This document shows, one piece after another, positions 40,743 to 51,834 of a DNA stretch of 64,000 nucleotides. A program made the position numbers and the translations under genes. Source of the DNA: Histomonas meleagridis (lineage: Eukaryota > Parabasalia > Tritrichomonadida > Dientamoebidae). Under the pieces are notes generated by a model that had not been told where the DNA came from, ran no database searches, and worked only from the letters and a program-made list of their open reading frames with translations. Within the stretch, counting starts at the first letter, position 1, and every line of letters starts with the position of its first letter. The DNA is taken from NCBI GenBank assembly GCA_020186115.1, contig WSYJ01000178.1, positions 1,178,001-1,242,000 of the forward strand, written 5' to 3'.

Positions 40743-43197
40743 ATGTCAAGTGATACTTCCACAAAAACATATGGTGAATATCGTAAACATCAAACGCATG
40801 ATATTAAATTTCTTATTGAACTAGAGAAAGTTATCTTCAGTTTGGTTGAGGAAAACTTTGATTATTCTGTTCAGCAAACAATGAAATTTTTCGATTTAGA
40901 CTTACCTAATACATTTAATGTTATCATAAATAAATTAGTGTTCAATGCATTTTCATCACAAAATGGTGAATTTGATATTTACTTTAATTATTTAAAAGCG
41001 GTACAGGCAAAAGAAGAAGAAATTGATCACGATGTTCCTAATATTATTTTAATCCTTTATAAATTCTTAGATAAAAACAGATCACAAGAAGCAGCTTATA
41101 TAAAATATCAAGAGTTTATGGCTGAAATATCTAAAAGTTTATCAGTAAATTATCCAAAGTTTTCCTTTATTGATAAAGTAAGGTTCATTAATTTACCTAA
41201 AATGGGACATAATCCAAATGAAATTGCAAAAATAATTCGAAATGATGAAATAGAAAGACTTCAAGAAATATCATCACAAAGCAATTTTGATTATAATCAA
41301 AGAATTGAGCCATCATATTATGAAAGATGTTCCTTGGCTAATCAAAATAATGTTAAATTAATTGATTATGCAGCATTTTTTTCTTCAGTTAAATGTTTTA
41401 AATATTTACTTATGAATGGTGCTAAAGTAGAAAACACAGGCAAATATGCAATTGCAGGTGGAAATGAAGAAATTATTCATTTATGTGAACAAAATCATTC
41501 ATCATTTAAAGATGCACATGAAACAGCAATTATGTTTCATAGAAATGATATCTTTAAATATGTTTATGAAAACAATTTAGAAAATTTAAATAATCAAATG
41601 AACACATTATCTACTTTTAGATGCAAAGTAAATAAAATCAATAATTTGGTATGCACTTGTATTAAATACCAAAATTATGAAATTTTATTATTTTTAGAAG
41701 GGAAAGGTTTGGAAATTGATGATCGCATTATTAATGAATCAGCGAAAACTGGAAATTTATATCCTGTCAAATATTTTCTTCAAAATTATAAAATTCCTAA
41801 AAGTGTTTTGGTTTTTGCTTCATATTCAGAGAATATTGAACTTGTGAAATATGTTTTAGAACATAAAGAATTGGATGTTAATGCAAAATTTGTTTGTTTA
41901 ATTAAATTTAAGTTTATTTTAATGATTTGGATTTTATCTAAATATTTTTGGATTTGTTCTGATAATTTGATATTTATTTTATTAATTGATGATTTATTTT
42001 AATGATTTGACATTTGTTTTAATAATTTTGCATTTATTTGAATGATTTAGAATATGTTTAAATAATAATTTGAAACAGCACTTCATATAGCAGTTAAAAA
42101 TAATAATATAGAAATAGTAAAATTACTTTTAGATAAAGGAATTGATGTTAATGCAAAAACTATTCATTTTAATAATTTGAAATATGTTTTAATAATTTGG
42201 AATATGTTTTAATAATTTAGAATATGTTTTAATAATTTGAAGTATGTTTTAAAAATTTTTAATATGTTTTAATAATTTAGAATATGTTTTAATAATTTGG
42301 AATATGTTTTAATAATTTGAAATATGTTTTAATAATTTGAAACAGCACTTCATATAGCAGTTAGAAATAATAATATAGAAATAGTGAAATTGCTTTTAGA
42401 TAAAGGAATTGATGTTAATGCAAAATATATTCATTTTAATAATTTGAAATATGTTTTAATAATTTGGAATATGTTTTAATAATTTAGAATATGTTTTAAT
42501 AATTTGAAGTATGTTTTAAAAATTTTTAATATGTTTTAATAATTTGGAATATGTCTTAATAATTTGGAATATGTTTTAAAAATTTGGAATATGTTTTAAT
42601 AATTTGAAATATGTTTTAATAATTTTTTATATGTTTTAATAATTTATAATATGTTTTAATAATTTGAAACAGCACTTCATATAGCAATCAAAAATAATAA
42701 TATAGAAATAGTAAAATTACTTTTAGATAAAGGAATTGATATTAATGCAAAATATATTCATTTTAATAATTTATAATTTATTTTATTAATTTGTAATTTA
42801 CGTTAATGTTTTAAAATTTATTTTTATAATTTAAAATTTACCATGATGATTTGATATATGTATTAATTATTTGGTGTTTATTTCAATAACTTTGGATTTA
42901 TTTTGATAATTTGGTATTTGTTATTACAATTTATAATTTATTTTTGTAATTTAAAATTTATTATAATAATTTGAAATTAGTTTTACACATTTGGAATTTG
43001 TTTTGGAAATTTGAAATTTCTTTCATTAATATTTAACACCAATTCAAATTGCAAAACAATTTGGTTACACTGAAATATACAATTTACTTAAAGAAGAAGG
43101 AGCAAACGAAAACTTTAACATAAAAGTTGATATAAGCACTCAAACATCTAAAAATCAGAATAAATTTTCATATGTTTCAGAGTTTTTGTTCCTCTAA
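40743..43197 (+). CDS. DUF3447/ankyrin protein, split into repeat-sized coding blocks
   Basis: The ATG at 40743 opens a DUF3447 core with an intact frame (NPNEIAKIIRNDEI, PSYYERCSL, LIDYAAFFSSVKCFKYLLMN, GKYAIAGGNEEIIHLCEQNHS). It reaches VKYVLEHKELDVNAK at about 41890 and, if unspliced, runs on through a hydrophobic Phe/Ile segment to a TAA at 42002. Further coding blocks follow at 42075-42158, 42342-42425 and 42669-42752. Each is exactly 28 codons, starts TALHIA and ends (D)(V/I)NAK. The last block, 43036-43197, is a final ankyrin repeat plus a C-terminal tail ending in a TAA in a TAAA context. Spacers of about 183, 243 and 283 bases separate them. The blocks make sense as one protein only if the spacers are removed. 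Cellular role unknown. Confidence 0.65.
42165..42665 (+). repeat. 20-bp minisatellite filling the ankyrin spacers
   Basis: The first two spacers of this locus consist of tandem copies of a 20-base unit, AATATGTTTTAATAATTTGG and variants (final GG, AG or GA). It occupies about 42165-42341 and 42440-42668, interrupted by one 28-codon ankyrin block. Each array ends in the same ...AATTTGAAACAGCACTT junction. Unit differences are scattered, so both arrays grew from the spacer end. Confidence 0.9.
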
Positions 43198-43423
43198 AAA
43201 TAAATAAAAACACATATACTCCTTATATATAGAATATTGGAAGCTTATTACATGTAATTGTATATGCCAAATTTCAAGAAATTTTAATACATATGAAATT
43301 TTATAACTTTCAGAGAAAATGAAAAACCCAATGCGTATGGATCGACGACCGTTTATTTTTTCTGATGAAGAGTTTAAACGTATTTTAGATTTAACATAAC
43401 GTATTTTCATTAACGTACAAGAA

Positions 43424-43966
43424 ATGGATGCTCAGCTCGTTTTAACTGTGCAGGGCACAATAGATTCATGTTCAACCAAACTTTCAGATAACGTGCATTG
43501 CAGATATGGATTTACAATGGATGGTGATTGGGAAAAATATCAAGGACCTATCAGTGGAATTACACCATCATCACATTCTGAAGGATCTTTTCCATCAGTA
43601 TTTAATTACCCATTCCAGATATCAATGGTTTCATCATCACCATTCGGATGGCCACAAATAGTATTAGCTGTTTATGGTTTAAATACGTTTGGATATGATA
43701 TGATTGTTGGATATGGTGGTGTACATGTTCCAATGACACCAGGAAGACACGAAGTTGAAGTTCCTTTGTTTGCTCCAAAACCAGAAACATTTATACAGAA
43801 AATTTCGACATTCTTTACAGGACTTTATCCAGAATTAATCAATATATCTTCAATAGCCACAGGGGAAGACAGAGATGTTCTACAAACAACATCACAAGGA
43901 TATGTAAAGATCACATTTAATGTAACCATTAGTGATCCAGAACCTTTAGGATTATGCTTCTCATAG
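43424..43966 (+). CDS. B9D1: B9 domain-containing protein 1
   Basis: B9D1 is part of the MKS complex at the ciliary transition zone, between basal body and axoneme. The 180-residue protein is almost only the B9 (C2-related) domain. The diagnostic blocks are all present: LTVQGTIDSC, CRYGFTMDGDW, FNYPFQISMVSSSPFGWPQIVLAVYG, YGGVHVPMTPGRHEVEVPLFAP, STFFTGLYPELI and SQGYVKITFNV. Length is close to the animal protein (about 200). An ATG at 43424 starts directly before the first strand. TAACGTA occurs twice within 40 bases upstream and may be a promoter motif. In a trichomonad it would act at the bases of the flagella. Confidence 0.93.
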   Translation: MDAQLVLTVQGTIDSCSTKLSDNVHCRYGFTMDGDWEKYQGPISGITPSSHSEGSFPSVFNYPFQISMVSSSPFGWPQIVLAVYGLNTFGYDMIVGYGGVHVPMTPGRHEVEVPLFAPKPETFIQKISTFFTGLYPELINISSIATGEDRDVLQTTSQGYVKITFNVTISDPEPLGLCFS

Positions 43967-44639
43967 TACATATAATTACTTTATGTTTTGTTTTTAATAT
44001 ATTTGTTATATCAAAATAAACACGTATATAATTTATGACTTATTTTGTTTATTTTAATAAAAAATTCTTCAACAAAAATTAAACACTTTAAGGTTTAAAC
44101 CTATATAGCACAAAATTATTTCATTCATTTCAAATTTTATACAAATATAACAACTTGATTTAAGGGAAGCTCAAAGTATAAGTGACCTTATTATTTAAAA
44201 TAAAAAAAACCATTTATTATTATTATTTTTTTAAAATGAAATGAAAGAAAATGGTCATAAAGAAATAGTTGATATACTTTAATGATTTAGTGAATTAATT
44301 CAATTATTTATGTTTAACTGTGTAAAAGTTTGCGTTTGAAGTGAAAGATATCCATCAATTGTTGTTCCTTTGCACCTTGTCTTCGTAGCAAATGTTTCAC
44401 TTTTAAGATTTCCTATATAAAGTTTGCTCATGAAAGTCTTCGTGTTAAATTTCTTTAAGAGCACTAATGATTTTCACGAACAAATGCTCTCTAAAAATTA
44501 AATTTGTGTAACAAGTGATGACATATTGAGTTATGTTGAAAAATTTTAATCATTTGTCAATAAATTGGGGAATTTTATTTAAACATTAGAGAAATTGATT
44601 TATTATTTTTATTATTTTTTCTGCAGAATGATCTTTAGT
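43967..44639. other. Intergenic, no gene seen
   Basis: AT-rich sequence downstream of B9D1 without an assignable frame. Confidence 0.4.
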
Positions 44640-45110
44640 GAGTGCTTTAAGTTTTTCTTATTTTCAGAGTTTATTTTTCCATATTTCTTAAGAAAAACGT
44701 CTAAAACTCTTCGATATTCTTTATCAAGCATAATCCACGCGTAATTTTCAGGATTGATCAATCATGTTTGCAGTTTTATCAAGTGCCATATCCAATTTCT
44801 GAGTTTTTTCCATAATATCTATTATCCATTGTGGTATTTCTAATGAACCTGATTTGATGATCTAAAACTGTTTTTATTGTCAGCAAAACATAAGACATAA
44901 GTGATATTTATCACTAATGTGTTCATAAAATTCACCAATTGTTTCTTTAGGATTATTATCCATTTCTTTAAGCCAATTATATGTAAATTTATATGTTAAA
45001 GTTGCAACAACTTCTTTGATATTGTATCATCACCTGTTGCACAACAAAAAATCTGATGCACAATGATCATAGTAATAATAAATATGTTGGTAAAGATGTT
45101 AATACTTTAT
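44640..45110 (-). pseudogene. Decayed gene, perhaps a C13 (legumain-type) peptidase end
   Basis: The minus strand shows coding-like pieces interrupted by stops and small shifts. One piece includes EVVATLTYKFTYNWLKEMD, NPKETIGEFYEHISDKYHL; a later piece includes LEIPQWIIDIMEKTQKLDMALDKTANMID. An ETIG...F..IS..YHL...M pattern following a WLG-like position recalls the region just after the catalytic domain of legumain-type cysteine peptidases, which trichomonads have. The catalytic His and Cys are not recoverable. The identification is weak; that it is a decayed gene is firmer. Confidence 0.35.
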
Positions 45111-45665
45111 AAAAATTGGATGCACTAACTTGTTATGCTTTGTAATTAATTGTATCAGACATGTCACGTGTAACGTGAGAAATATCATGAAATATTTTTC
45201 CTTACAAAAAAAAGATGATCAAATCTCATTTTCCTTATGCCTAACATTATGTTTTTTGATATAACATAGAATTCACCTAAGGAGATATTCTAGAATATTT
45301 ATTTTTGCAAAGTTTTGATAATTAAAACTGAACCTACGTAAAGTTGGAAGAAAAATTAGCCCCAGTGTCAGAGGATTTGTCTCTTTTTCGCTCAATAGAG
45401 TAAATTCTTTTGAAAAGCTAAAAAAAATGAAAGAAATTAATGTTGCGTGACATCAAGTACTTCTAAAAGAAAAACGCTCAGAAGTTTTCTTCAACACAAT
45501 TTACAGACAATAACGTATTGATTTTTGCAATTTTAGCAATTTCTTTATTGGTAATCAAATGGAATAATTCACCGCATCCCAAAGCCAACCATTTATCTTC
45601 ATGACTTAATTCGAATTTCACGTGAGGTGAGTAATTTAACGTTTTCCAAACACAAAATTGACTGA
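45111..45665. other. Intergenic, no gene seen
   Basis: Contains a 73-codon minus-strand frame (45478-45699) that overlaps the RPL18 promoter region and start. I see no support for it. Confidence 0.4.
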
Positions 45666-45672
45666 AACCGTT
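45666..45672 (+). promoter_or_regulatory. AACCGTT promoter-like element of RPL18
   Basis: AACCGTT ends 25 bases before the RPL18 ATG. A CGCCTTTTTC tract follows closer to the start and may overlap the transcription start. Confidence 0.5.
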
Positions 45673-45697
45673 TTGACCTGGCCTCGCCTTTTTCGAC

Positions 45698-46258
45698 ATG
45701 GGTGTTGATCTCGATCACCGTGTTTCCCGCAAGACAAGGAAGACTCCAAAGTCAAAGAATGTTCAATTGAACATGCTTTTCAGACTTTATAGCTATCTTG
45801 CCCAACGTACAGGCAATGATTTCAACAAGAAGATTGCACACCGTATGTGCCTTTCTAACACAAACCGTCGCCCATACTCACTTTCACGCCTTGCTGTCGC
45901 TCTTCAAGGTAAGGAAGATGATACAATCGCTGTTGTCGTTTCTAAAATTGTTAATGATGAACGCCTTTTAACTGTTCCAAAAATGAAGGTTGCTGCACTA
46001 AGATTCTCAGAAACAGCCCGCGCTCGTATTCTTGCTGCTGGTGGTGAAGTTATCACATTTGATCAACTTGCTCAACTCCGCCCAACAGGAGAAAAATGCC
46101 TCCTTCTCGAAGGTGACCGCAAGCGCCGCGAAGCATGCCGCCACTTTGGAGCTGCTCCAGGTGATGATAACAGTAAAACACGTCCAAAGGTTCGTGCTCA
46201 TGGCCGTAAGTTCGAAATGGCTCGTGGCCGCAGGAAGTCGAGGTTATACCACGTTTAA
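45698..46258 (+). CDS. RPL18: 60S ribosomal protein L18 (eL18)
   Basis: Large-subunit ribosomal protein of 186 residues, the usual length. Family blocks run from end to end: MGVDLDH at the start, RLYSYLAQRTGNDFNKKIAHRM, NRRPYSLSRL, LRFSETARARILAAGGEVITFDQLA, and the basic HFGAAPGD...RAHGRKFE...GRRKSR end. Codon third positions are richer in C and G than in neighbouring accessory genes, as at RPL11 and RPS18. The stop is in a TAAA context. The gene is intronless. Confidence 0.97.
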   Translation: MGVDLDHRVSRKTRKTPKSKNVQLNMLFRLYSYLAQRTGNDFNKKIAHRMCLSNTNRRPYSLSRLAVALQGKEDDTIAVVVSKIVNDERLLTVPKMKVAALRFSETARARILAAGGEVITFDQLAQLRPTGEKCLLLEGDRKRREACRHFGAAPGDDNSKTRPKVRAHGRKFEMARGRRKSRLYHV

Positions 46259-46694
46259 ACAGCCAACATAGGAAATTTATTAGTTTTTTTAAGTTTTGCA
46301 ATTGTGAATGACCGATATGAAATTCAACAACAAAACCGTTTTCACAGAAAATTGTATCGTTATATTGAAAATGTTGTTTTGAATGCGTTCAAATTTGAAT
46401 TAAATAAGTACTTTACATTGACGATGCGTTCTTGGTGAAAGAAAGTCTATGCTTTTTTATGTGCTTTTTGTTTATGACTTTTAAATTAGTTTGATGTGAA
46501 ATAATCCAAGTAAAGGGGAAACAACAATTAATCATATCATTATTCGCTACTAAAGTTTATGTAAGATTTAGAATCTCTCGAAGATATAAAACATTTTCTC
46601 GAAATCAAAAGAGATAAGGGAGTATTTCGAATTGAGGAACAAATGGATGCCTTAACAACGAAAAAGTTTGAGATGTTTATTTAAACCAATATCT
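46259..46694. other. Intergenic, convergent
   Basis: AT-rich gap between the 3' ends of RPL18 and the next ankyrin locus. No gene seen. Confidence 0.4.
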
Positions 46695-49072
46695 TCATTC
46701 TTTACTAAGTAATTTTGTGATTTCGTTATATCCTTTTTCAAATGCAATTGCGAAAGCTGTTTTAAATTAATGAAGTAAATTCCAAGTAAAAAAATGTAGT
46801 TTTTTATAATTGAAATAAAAATTGAAAAAGATAAAATAATATTTTTAACATTAATATCAATTCCTTCTTGTCCAAGAAGTAATGTAACAATTTCAGTCTG
46901 CCCATAACGGGATGCAACTGTAAGAGCTGTATCAAAACATTTCAATAAAATCCAAAAATGGATTTGGAATTTCAAAAATTAGAAATAAATTATCAATAAA
47001 ATAATCGAATATCTTTTGCATTAAGATCAATTCCATTTTGTTTCAGAAGTAATTTGACTGTTTCTATTTGACCAAACTCAGCAGCATAAATAAGAGGTGT
47101 TTGAAATAATTTAAGAAAATTAAAAATATTCTTATGAAAGATTAAATAATTTATATTAATATCAAACAAAACAAATAAATTCCCTTTTCATTAAGATCTA
47201 TACCTTTTTGTTCAAGAAGTATTTGAACAATTTCTGTATTTCCATGTTCAGATGCGGCAATTAATGCAGTTTTATATTATTTAAATATATACTAAATATT
47301 AATATGAAATATAAAAAAATTACAAAAATAAACTTTAAATCAACAAAATGAATATCTTTTCTATGTATATCAATTCCATCTTGCTCAAGAAGTAGTCGAA
47401 CTATATCAACATTGTTTTTTTCTGATGCCCAAATGAGTGCAGTTTTGTAAAGTTTAATAAAATTCCAAATATTTATTTGTTATATAAAACAATTAAATTA
47501 AATATTAACTAAAATATATAAACATCTATAGAATTGATATCTAATCCTTTTTGTTCAAGAAGTAATTTGACAATTTCTATTTTACCATTTTGAGAGGCAA
47601 TACTAAGTGCTGTCATAAATGAATTAAACAATTTCCAAATATAATTTTAAAATATAAAATTTTTAAAATAAATTCTAAATAAAACAAACAAATGTCTTTA
47701 ATATTAATATCAATTCCTTCTTGTTCAATGAAAAATTTTGCGATTTTAATGTGATTATAACGTGAAGCAAACATTAGTGATGTCCAAAATAACGAAAACA
47801 AATTCCAAATATTAATTTTAAGCCCAAAAACATTCAAACAAATATTAAAAAATATGATTTAATAGAAATATTATTAACATTAATTCCTTTTTGTTGAAGA
47901 ATATATTTAATAAGTTCAATATTTCCTGATACCGAAGAATTATACAAGATATCTTTTGGAAGAGGATTATTCTCAATTAACTTTTTAGTAAGAAATATAT
48001 TACCTGTTTCTGCAGCTTTACTAATAATATGATTATCTATTTTCATACCGATCTTTAATAGAAATGAAAAAATCTCGAAATTATTTTTCGAAAGGCATTC
48101 CATACCTAAATTTATTAAATTTCTAATACGAACACTTTTATTTTCATAAAGATATTTAAAGATATCATTTCGATGGAATTGAATTGCAGTTTCATAAGCT
48201 TCATCAAAAGATGAATGATTTTGTTCACATAAATGAATGATTTCAAGATTTCCACCTGCTATTGCATATTTACCAGTGCAATATAAATCAGAATTATTCA
48301 TCATTAAAAACTTAAAACATTTAACAGATGAAAAAAATGCTGCATAATCAATTAATGAAACATATTTTTGATTTATAAATGTACATCTTTCATAAAGTGA
48401 TGGTGGGATTATTTGACTAAAATTAAAATTATTTTCTGATGCAATTTCTTGAAGTTTTTCAACATTATCATCTCGGATTATTTTTGATAATTCATTCTTA
48501 TTAACTCCTTCGTGAATATATTTCTTATGAAGTTCCCAATCATTCTTTGAAAGTTGTTCAATATTGTCTACAACTTGTAACCAAAATGTTCTGAGGTGTA
48601 CATCTTCAATTAAATCATCATCATTCGGTATATGGTTTTTGAGATTTTCGATTTCTTTTTCTGTTTTATAATGTGCAAAATATGTAGAATTAATTTTCAT
48701 AAGTGTATCTAATTTGATCATTTTCTTTTCGTACATCTTAACAAGTAAATAATTGGCACCTGTTTTACTGTAGAAATAATAAAGTACATCCATGAAAATC
48801 TGTATAATATCAATATTTTCCTTTTCGATACATTTTTTATTAATTTCATCTAAAAAGTTTAAAGTTAGATTTGGTTCACACTTTTTGGAAATGTAAAAAG
48901 AGTATAAAATTCTACAAATAATAACGCAAAAAGAATATGGATTATTTCTATCAAATAGGTTCATGATTGATTGAATTGCTTGTTCAATATTATCTTCTTT
49001 TAATCCGAAGATGATTTGTTCAATGTGTGCTGTTATATCCAAAGGTTCATTGCTTTTGATTTGATCTTGCAT
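46695..49072 (-). CDS. DUF3447/ankyrin protein, intact core and seven ankyrin blocks
   Basis: The start is the ATG at 49072; the frame is open two codons further (TTG CTG) without another ATG. The DUF3447 core is uninterrupted: NKNELSKIIRDDNV, PSLYERCTFIN, LIDYAAFFSSVKCFKFLMMN, GKYAIAGGNLEIIHLCEQNHS. It leads to LIKYILQQKGINVNN near 47880. Seven further ankyrin blocks follow with intact frames: TSLMFAS, TALSIAS, TALIWAS, TALIAAS, TPLIYAA, TALTVAS and the last, TAFAIAFEKGYNEITKLLSKE, which ends in TGA at 46695-46697. Successive blocks are 170 bases apart (173 once), so they are in different frames and are separated by AT-rich spacers with stops. The best reading is one gene with removable spacers. 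AACCGTT occurs at 49156-49162 and 49203-49209, upstream of the start. Confidence 0.65.
46755..47783 (-). repeat. 170-bp ankyrin-plus-spacer array
   Basis: Equivalent points in successive units are at 46755, 46925, 47095, 47265, 47438, 47608 and 47778, giving spacings of 170, 170, 170, 173, 170 and 170. Coding sequences have diverged clearly between units, yet spacing has not. Every unit keeps an open ankyrin frame. Confidence 0.9.
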
Positions 49073-49320
49073 CAGCAAGAGAAATGAGGCCGCAGTCAGA
49101 TAAAGTTCAGAAAATTGAAATAAAAGTACATTTTACACTACCAACCCATGAATCTAACCGTTAAAAAGCGAACAAAATTTGAGTGTTTTATACCACTTTA
49201 GTAACCGTTTAAAAAAGAAATTGAATTATTTACGAAAGAGTTATGTTCAAAAAGTGATTACAGATCTCAGCGAAGGACGTTTATGTATCGGCAAATTTGG
49301 CATGTGATTGATAATTGCGT

Positions 49321-49785
49321 TTATTTCTTACGTTCAACACCAACTGCAACACCACGACGACCAGTTGATTTGGTGCATTGACCACGGACCTTAAGGCCAA
49401 GGCTATGACGGATACCACGCTTCATCCTCATCTTCTTCATACGTTCAATTTCGTTACGGTGGTTGGATGAGAGATCAGTTGAAGCCCATTGAAGGTTCTT
49501 GCCAGTTGCACGATCATTTCTGCGGTTGAGCATCCAAACTGGAATTCCATTTTCAACTGGGTTTTGAATGATTGCAACAATACGTTCTTCCTCTTGGGAT
49601 GTGAGGGTACCAGCGCGTTTGAGTGGATCAAGGCCAGCACGACGTGCAACAGCATGAGCAAATCTACGACCAAGACCGGCAATAGCTGTAAGTGCTAAAT
49701 AAAGTGGTTTACGACCATCTACGTTTGTTGAGAGCATACGAACCATATCACGAAAAGCTGATGGATCTGTTACTTCCAAAGGCAT
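49321..49785 (-). CDS. RPS18: 40S ribosomal protein S18 (uS13)
   Basis: Small-subunit head protein that contacts the large subunit and tRNA region. Its 154 residues match eukaryotic uS13 throughout: a LYLALTAIAGLGRRFAHAVARRAGLDPLKRAG block, EEERIVAIIQNP, IPVWMLNRRND, and the basic tail RMKKMRMKRGIRHSLGLKVRGQ(C)TKSTGRRG. Length is normal (about 152). The stop is in a TAAA context on the minus strand. GC-rich third positions suggest high expression. Confidence 0.97.
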   Translation of the reverse strand: MPLEVTDPSAFRDMVRMLSTNVDGRKPLYLALTAIAGLGRRFAHAVARRAGLDPLKRAGTLTSQEEERIVAIIQNPVENGIPVWMLNRRNDRATGKNLQWASTDLSSNHRNEIERMKKMRMKRGIRHSLGLKVRGQCTKSTGRRGVAVGVERKK

Positions 49786-49804
49786 TTGTGCAAAGGAACG
49801 ACCA

Positions 49805-49811
49805 AACCGTT
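49805..49811 (-). promoter_or_regulatory. AACGGTT promoter-like element of RPS18
   Basis: The plus strand reads AACCGTT 19 bases upstream of the minus-strand RPS18 ATG, so relative to the gene the site is inverted (AACGGTT). The motif may thus work in both orientations. Confidence 0.45.
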
Positions 49812-50540
49812 AAATCTATTGTCACTTTTACCAGTGCATGACTGAAGGCTGAAATATTAAAAAGTGCCAAATCATTGAAATATGATTAAATTTCACACAA
49901 AACTCTGTTTTATATATATTAATAATGTTCTAACATAAATTATTGAGTTATTAAAAGTCATTAATTAGAACTATATAAGGGATTATCATCTTTTAGATTA
50001 ATCTGATTATGATAATCTTATCTCATACTGATTTTAACTTTTTGTTCGTAATTCGATTGTTTTCGTGGATTTAAAATAATTCTATCTCGTTATATATAAA
50101 AAATATTTGAACAATATATGGTATGCTTGTAGTGCTCATAAATATTTATTGTTATACAAAATATAAATTTTTTGATTTTTTGATTTCACACTAATAGAAA
50201 TCAAACATTGTATTTCGGAGATAATGAATTTACATATTAAGCAAAATACAAAACAATTTACTTCACTTTAATAGAATGATTTTTTCAATATCTTAAAATT
50301 GATAAATTAATCACCAATTCTAAAATAAGCATATAATTTTAAAAAACAACAAAATAGTTATTATGAGAATCTCATTTTTTCACCAAAATTAGAATTTTAT
50401 TTTGAAGATCTTTAACAATTAAGAAATTTATAATGACCTTTAAATATTATCCCTAAACAGCACTAAAAATTTAACTTTGGGCTAATTTTCTTTTCCAATT
50501 AGCTAAAAAAAGAAAATATAATTCACACATGTAATAATTT
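49812..50540. other. Intergenic, no gene seen
   Basis: Over 700 bases of AT-rich sequence with no assignable frame between RPS18 and the UBA-domain gene. Confidence 0.4.
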
Positions 50541-50918
50541 TCATACCATAGTACGAAGAACCTTTATGGCTTCTGCTTCATTTCCATCATACATAACAAG
50601 AACCTGTGAGATCTCAAAGAAACTCAAAGTACCTCCAAATTCCCTTTGAATCTCTTCACTGATTTTGATCTTTTTTTTGGGTTCATTTTTCTTAATTTCA
50701 TTCACGTCTTTCTCTAAAAGGAGAACAGCGGCATTATTAAGATTGTTGTCTGCAATTTCAAGTGCTTTTCTGCATTCTTCGTCTGACGCTTCTAATATCA
50801 ACTTTAACTTGTGAACTTCTCTTTGAGTAGAATTGCCTTCAACATTTCCTGCAAGTCTATATTGACCGTGTGTAGTTTCTGTGTTATCTTGGTTTGTTGT
50901 TTGATCAACAGCGCTCAT
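50541..50918 (-). CDS. Small protein with UBA-like domains
   Basis: This 125-residue protein has a polar N-terminal tail (about 33 residues, Thr/Asn/Gln-rich). A UBA-like three-helix segment follows (KLKLILEASDEECRKALEIADNNLNNAAVLLLEKD, split here by its two helices around residues 38-70). A lysine-rich linker leads to a second UBA-like segment at about 88-125 (SEEIQREFGG, VLVMYDGNEAEAIKVLRTMV). UBA domains bind ubiquitin or act in nascent-chain and proteasome-shuttle proteins. With no other domain the role cannot be decided. AACCGCC occurs about 145 bases upstream on its strand side. Confidence 0.6.
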   Translation of the reverse strand: MSAVDQTTNQDNTETTHGQYRLAGNVEGNSTQREVHKLKLILEASDEECRKALEIADNNLNNAAVLLLEKDVNEIKKNEPKKKIKISEEIQREFGGTLSFFEISQVLVMYDGNEAEAIKVLRTMV

Positions 50919-51834
50919 GAAAGAAAAATGAAATTTTCACAATTTAACTTCATTATATATATATTTTGACACAAAAGCAGTCAGAATATTTACGGCATTT
51001 TTCTGTTTTTATTTGTTCGGTCAATTTAAATTTGAATGTCAAAAGACCATTAAAAAGCTTTCATTAACCGCCAGGTCGAAGTAAAGTATACAAATTTTAA
51101 ACGGTTTGAAATATTTGTCAACAATGTTAATGATTTACATGTAAATTTTAATGATCTGTTTGTTTTGTTTTCATTATTGTATTCCATAAATCGAATAGTA
51201 TTATTATTTTTTTTTAAATGTTTTAATTAATTTAAAAAAAGGATAATTAAACATTGTTTCTGTAATATAAGGAAATTTATTTGAACTTATAAAAGTTGGC
51301 GTTTAGGCCCTTGTGAGTAAAAACGTTTGATATTTGTAAATGCATAATTCCAATGGCTATTGGACAAGAAGTGTTAATACCCACAGACTAAATGCCGAAT
51401 GTGAAAAATATTCTGAAATCGATTTAAACATCATCAAAAATAAAAATAAACTAATTAATTAAATAGTTAAATTAAATCCAATATATTTATGGTTTTCTAC
51501 TTTAGTTGCATTAAAACACGAACAACTACAGCAAAAATAACTACTACTTTTGATGCTGTTGATAACCTTCTTATTCCTTTTAACTTCTGAGCTACCTGAG
51601 GTTATTTTAATTTTCGAAGTCATAATAGGTTTAAAAACATTCCTTAACTTCATATCGCTAAATATTTATCACGAACAGCCAAAACGCAATCATGACAAGC
51701 TTCTCCCATTTATCTTGCCAAGGTTGTTGTTGTCCAAACATTGCCATGCCGAAGTCAATCATTTGATATTTCATTTGAAGTAACTGATCATAAGTTGAAT
51801 GGATTTTATCAGTTAATTTCTAACAAATGAATTA
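50919..51834. other. Intergenic, no gene seen
   Basis: About 900 bases. Two short overlapping frames at 51459-51783 are on opposite strands and show no family similarity. Confidence 0.35.

Noticed and set aside
42165..42665. 20-bp AT-rich tandem repeat as a replication origin or centromere element
   Set aside because: It is restricted to spacers between coding ankyrin blocks and looks like local spacer expansion; nothing else supports an origin.
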